DNA of 64,000 nt, from assembly GCA_013178275.1 (NCBI GenBank), contig JABLWZ010000013.1, forward strand, positions 1-64,000. The letters run 5' to 3'. How positions within the stretch are numbered: position 1 is the first letter of the stretch; each line of letters opens with the position of its first letter. This DNA is from Bacillota bacterium (lineage in GTDB: Bacteria > Bacillota > Ch66 > Ch109). Position numbers and translations under genes: made by a program. The notes under the pieces are model-generated. The model ran no database searches. It saw only the letters and a list, made by a program, of their open reading frames with translations, and was not told the DNA's origin. Below, piece after piece: positions 63,576 to 64,000 of this stretch.

Positions 63576-64000
63576 ATGAATGGCAGACGCCCCTGGCGGG
63601 CGGCCTTGATTGGGATACTGGTCATAGGGCTGTTTTATTATGCCTACAACGCCCTGGGCATCGGTTCCACGGTGCACCAGTTGGGGCGCATATACCAGGT
63701 CATCCATTACCTGAAGACCGAGTCGCTTTACCCTGTCGATATAAACGCCCTGGCCGAGGGGGCGATGCAGGGTATGGTCAAGTCGATGAAAGACCCGTAC
63801 ACGGTTTACCTGACCCCGGCGGAGTACGGTGACCTCAACACGCGCATCAGCGGCAGGTTTGGCGGGGTGGGAGTGGTCGTGGGCATACGGGAAGGCAACC
63901 AGCTGACCATCGCGGCGCCGCCCTATACCGGCACCCCGGCGGAGAGGGCGGGTCTCAAGCAGGGAGACGTCATAGTGGTGATAGACGGCCGGGATATCAG
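63576..64000 (+). CDS. S41-family C-terminal processing peptidase (CtpA/B-like), truncated by window end
   Basis: 141 residues seen. A membrane anchor (AALIGILVIGLFYYAYNAL) is followed by the Ctp cap helix (LAEGAMQGMVKSMKDPYTVYLTPAEYGDLNTRISGRFGGVGVVVG) and the start of the PDZ domain (AERAGLKQGDVIVVIDGRDI). The catalytic Ser/Lys lie beyond the window. CtpB-type proteases cleave substrates outside the membrane; in B. subtilis the gene stands next to ftsEX. Here it is separated from ftsEX-M23 by the inserted glycan island. AGGGGG precedes the ATG. Confidence 0.92.
   Translation, partial: MNGRRPWRAALIGILVIGLFYYAYNALGIGSTVHQLGRIYQVIHYLKTESLYPVDINALAEGAMQGMVKSMKDPYTVYLTPAEYGDLNTRISGRFGGVGVVVGIREGNQLTIAAPPYTGTPAERAGLKQGDVIVVIDGRDI

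Overview
The window comes from a fairly GC-rich, flagellated Gram-positive bacterium of the Bacillota, most likely the Clostridia or a close relative. CodY, a ComF-family protein, YvyF, long-form HPF, sigma28-type promoters, the FliW/CsrA pair and frequent GTG/TTG starts with strong Shine-Dalgarno sequences all fit. I cannot name the genus. From memory, the backbone follows the Bacillus subtilis order comFC-yvyF-flgM-flgN-flgK-flgL-yviE-fliW-csrA-hag ... fliD-fliS-hpf-secA-prfB-yvjA(YitT)-ftsE-ftsX-ctpB. Extra blocks are inserted into it.

Region 1 (1-7100): a secreted subtilase on the minus strand, cut by the window start; then nucleotide-sugar genes (galU, wecB), a DUF421/YetF membrane protein, a phosphoglucomutase/phosphomannomutase, and a membrane-anchored, truncated GT2-like protein. 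Region 2 (7100-18160): codY, comF, and the late flagellar operon yvyF-flgM-flgN-flgK-flgL-DUF6470-fliW-csrA, followed by flagellin under its own sigma28-type promoter with a CsrA-type hairpin in the leader. Region 3 (18160-36390): a flagellin glycosylation island in two sigma28-type units. The first holds the Maf glycosyltransferase, a DUF2920-like protein, two SpsF-like nucleotidyltransferases, an oxidoreductase, aminotransferase, GNAT, N-acetyl-sugar amidotransferase, amidase, methyltransferase, PseG-GNAT fusion and PseI. The second holds a UDP-GlcNAc dehydratase, a small helical protein, an SDR epimerase and PseC. Together they can make pseudaminic-acid-type nonulosonates and attach them to flagellin.

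Region 4 (36390-47700): an oversized fliD behind a leader of roughly 430 nt, a FliT/FlgN-like chaperone, flaG, fliS, a zinc-ribbon protein, a region with two abutting DnaA boxes, hpf, secA and motAB. Region 5 (47700-54860): prfB with a programmed +1 frameshift, a YitT-family protein, a split transketolase, ftsE-ftsX and an EnvC/M23 murein hydrolase. Region 6 (54890-63340) separates the M23 gene from ctp and looks acquired. It has lower GC, an rmlA-rmlB pair, a divergent aminotransferase/acetyltransferase/two-glycosyltransferase operon suggesting a dTDP-4-acetamido-4,6-dideoxyhexose glycan, and a large internally duplicated helical-repeat protein. The window ends inside a CtpA-like S41 peptidase gene.

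The main higher-level signals are these: shared sigma28-type promoters tie sugar synthesis to filament synthesis; FlgL, FliC and FliD are all enlarged with repeated beta modules; and several uncharacterised repeat/hairpin elements lie between genes. No tRNA, rRNA, CRISPR array or intact transposase was seen.
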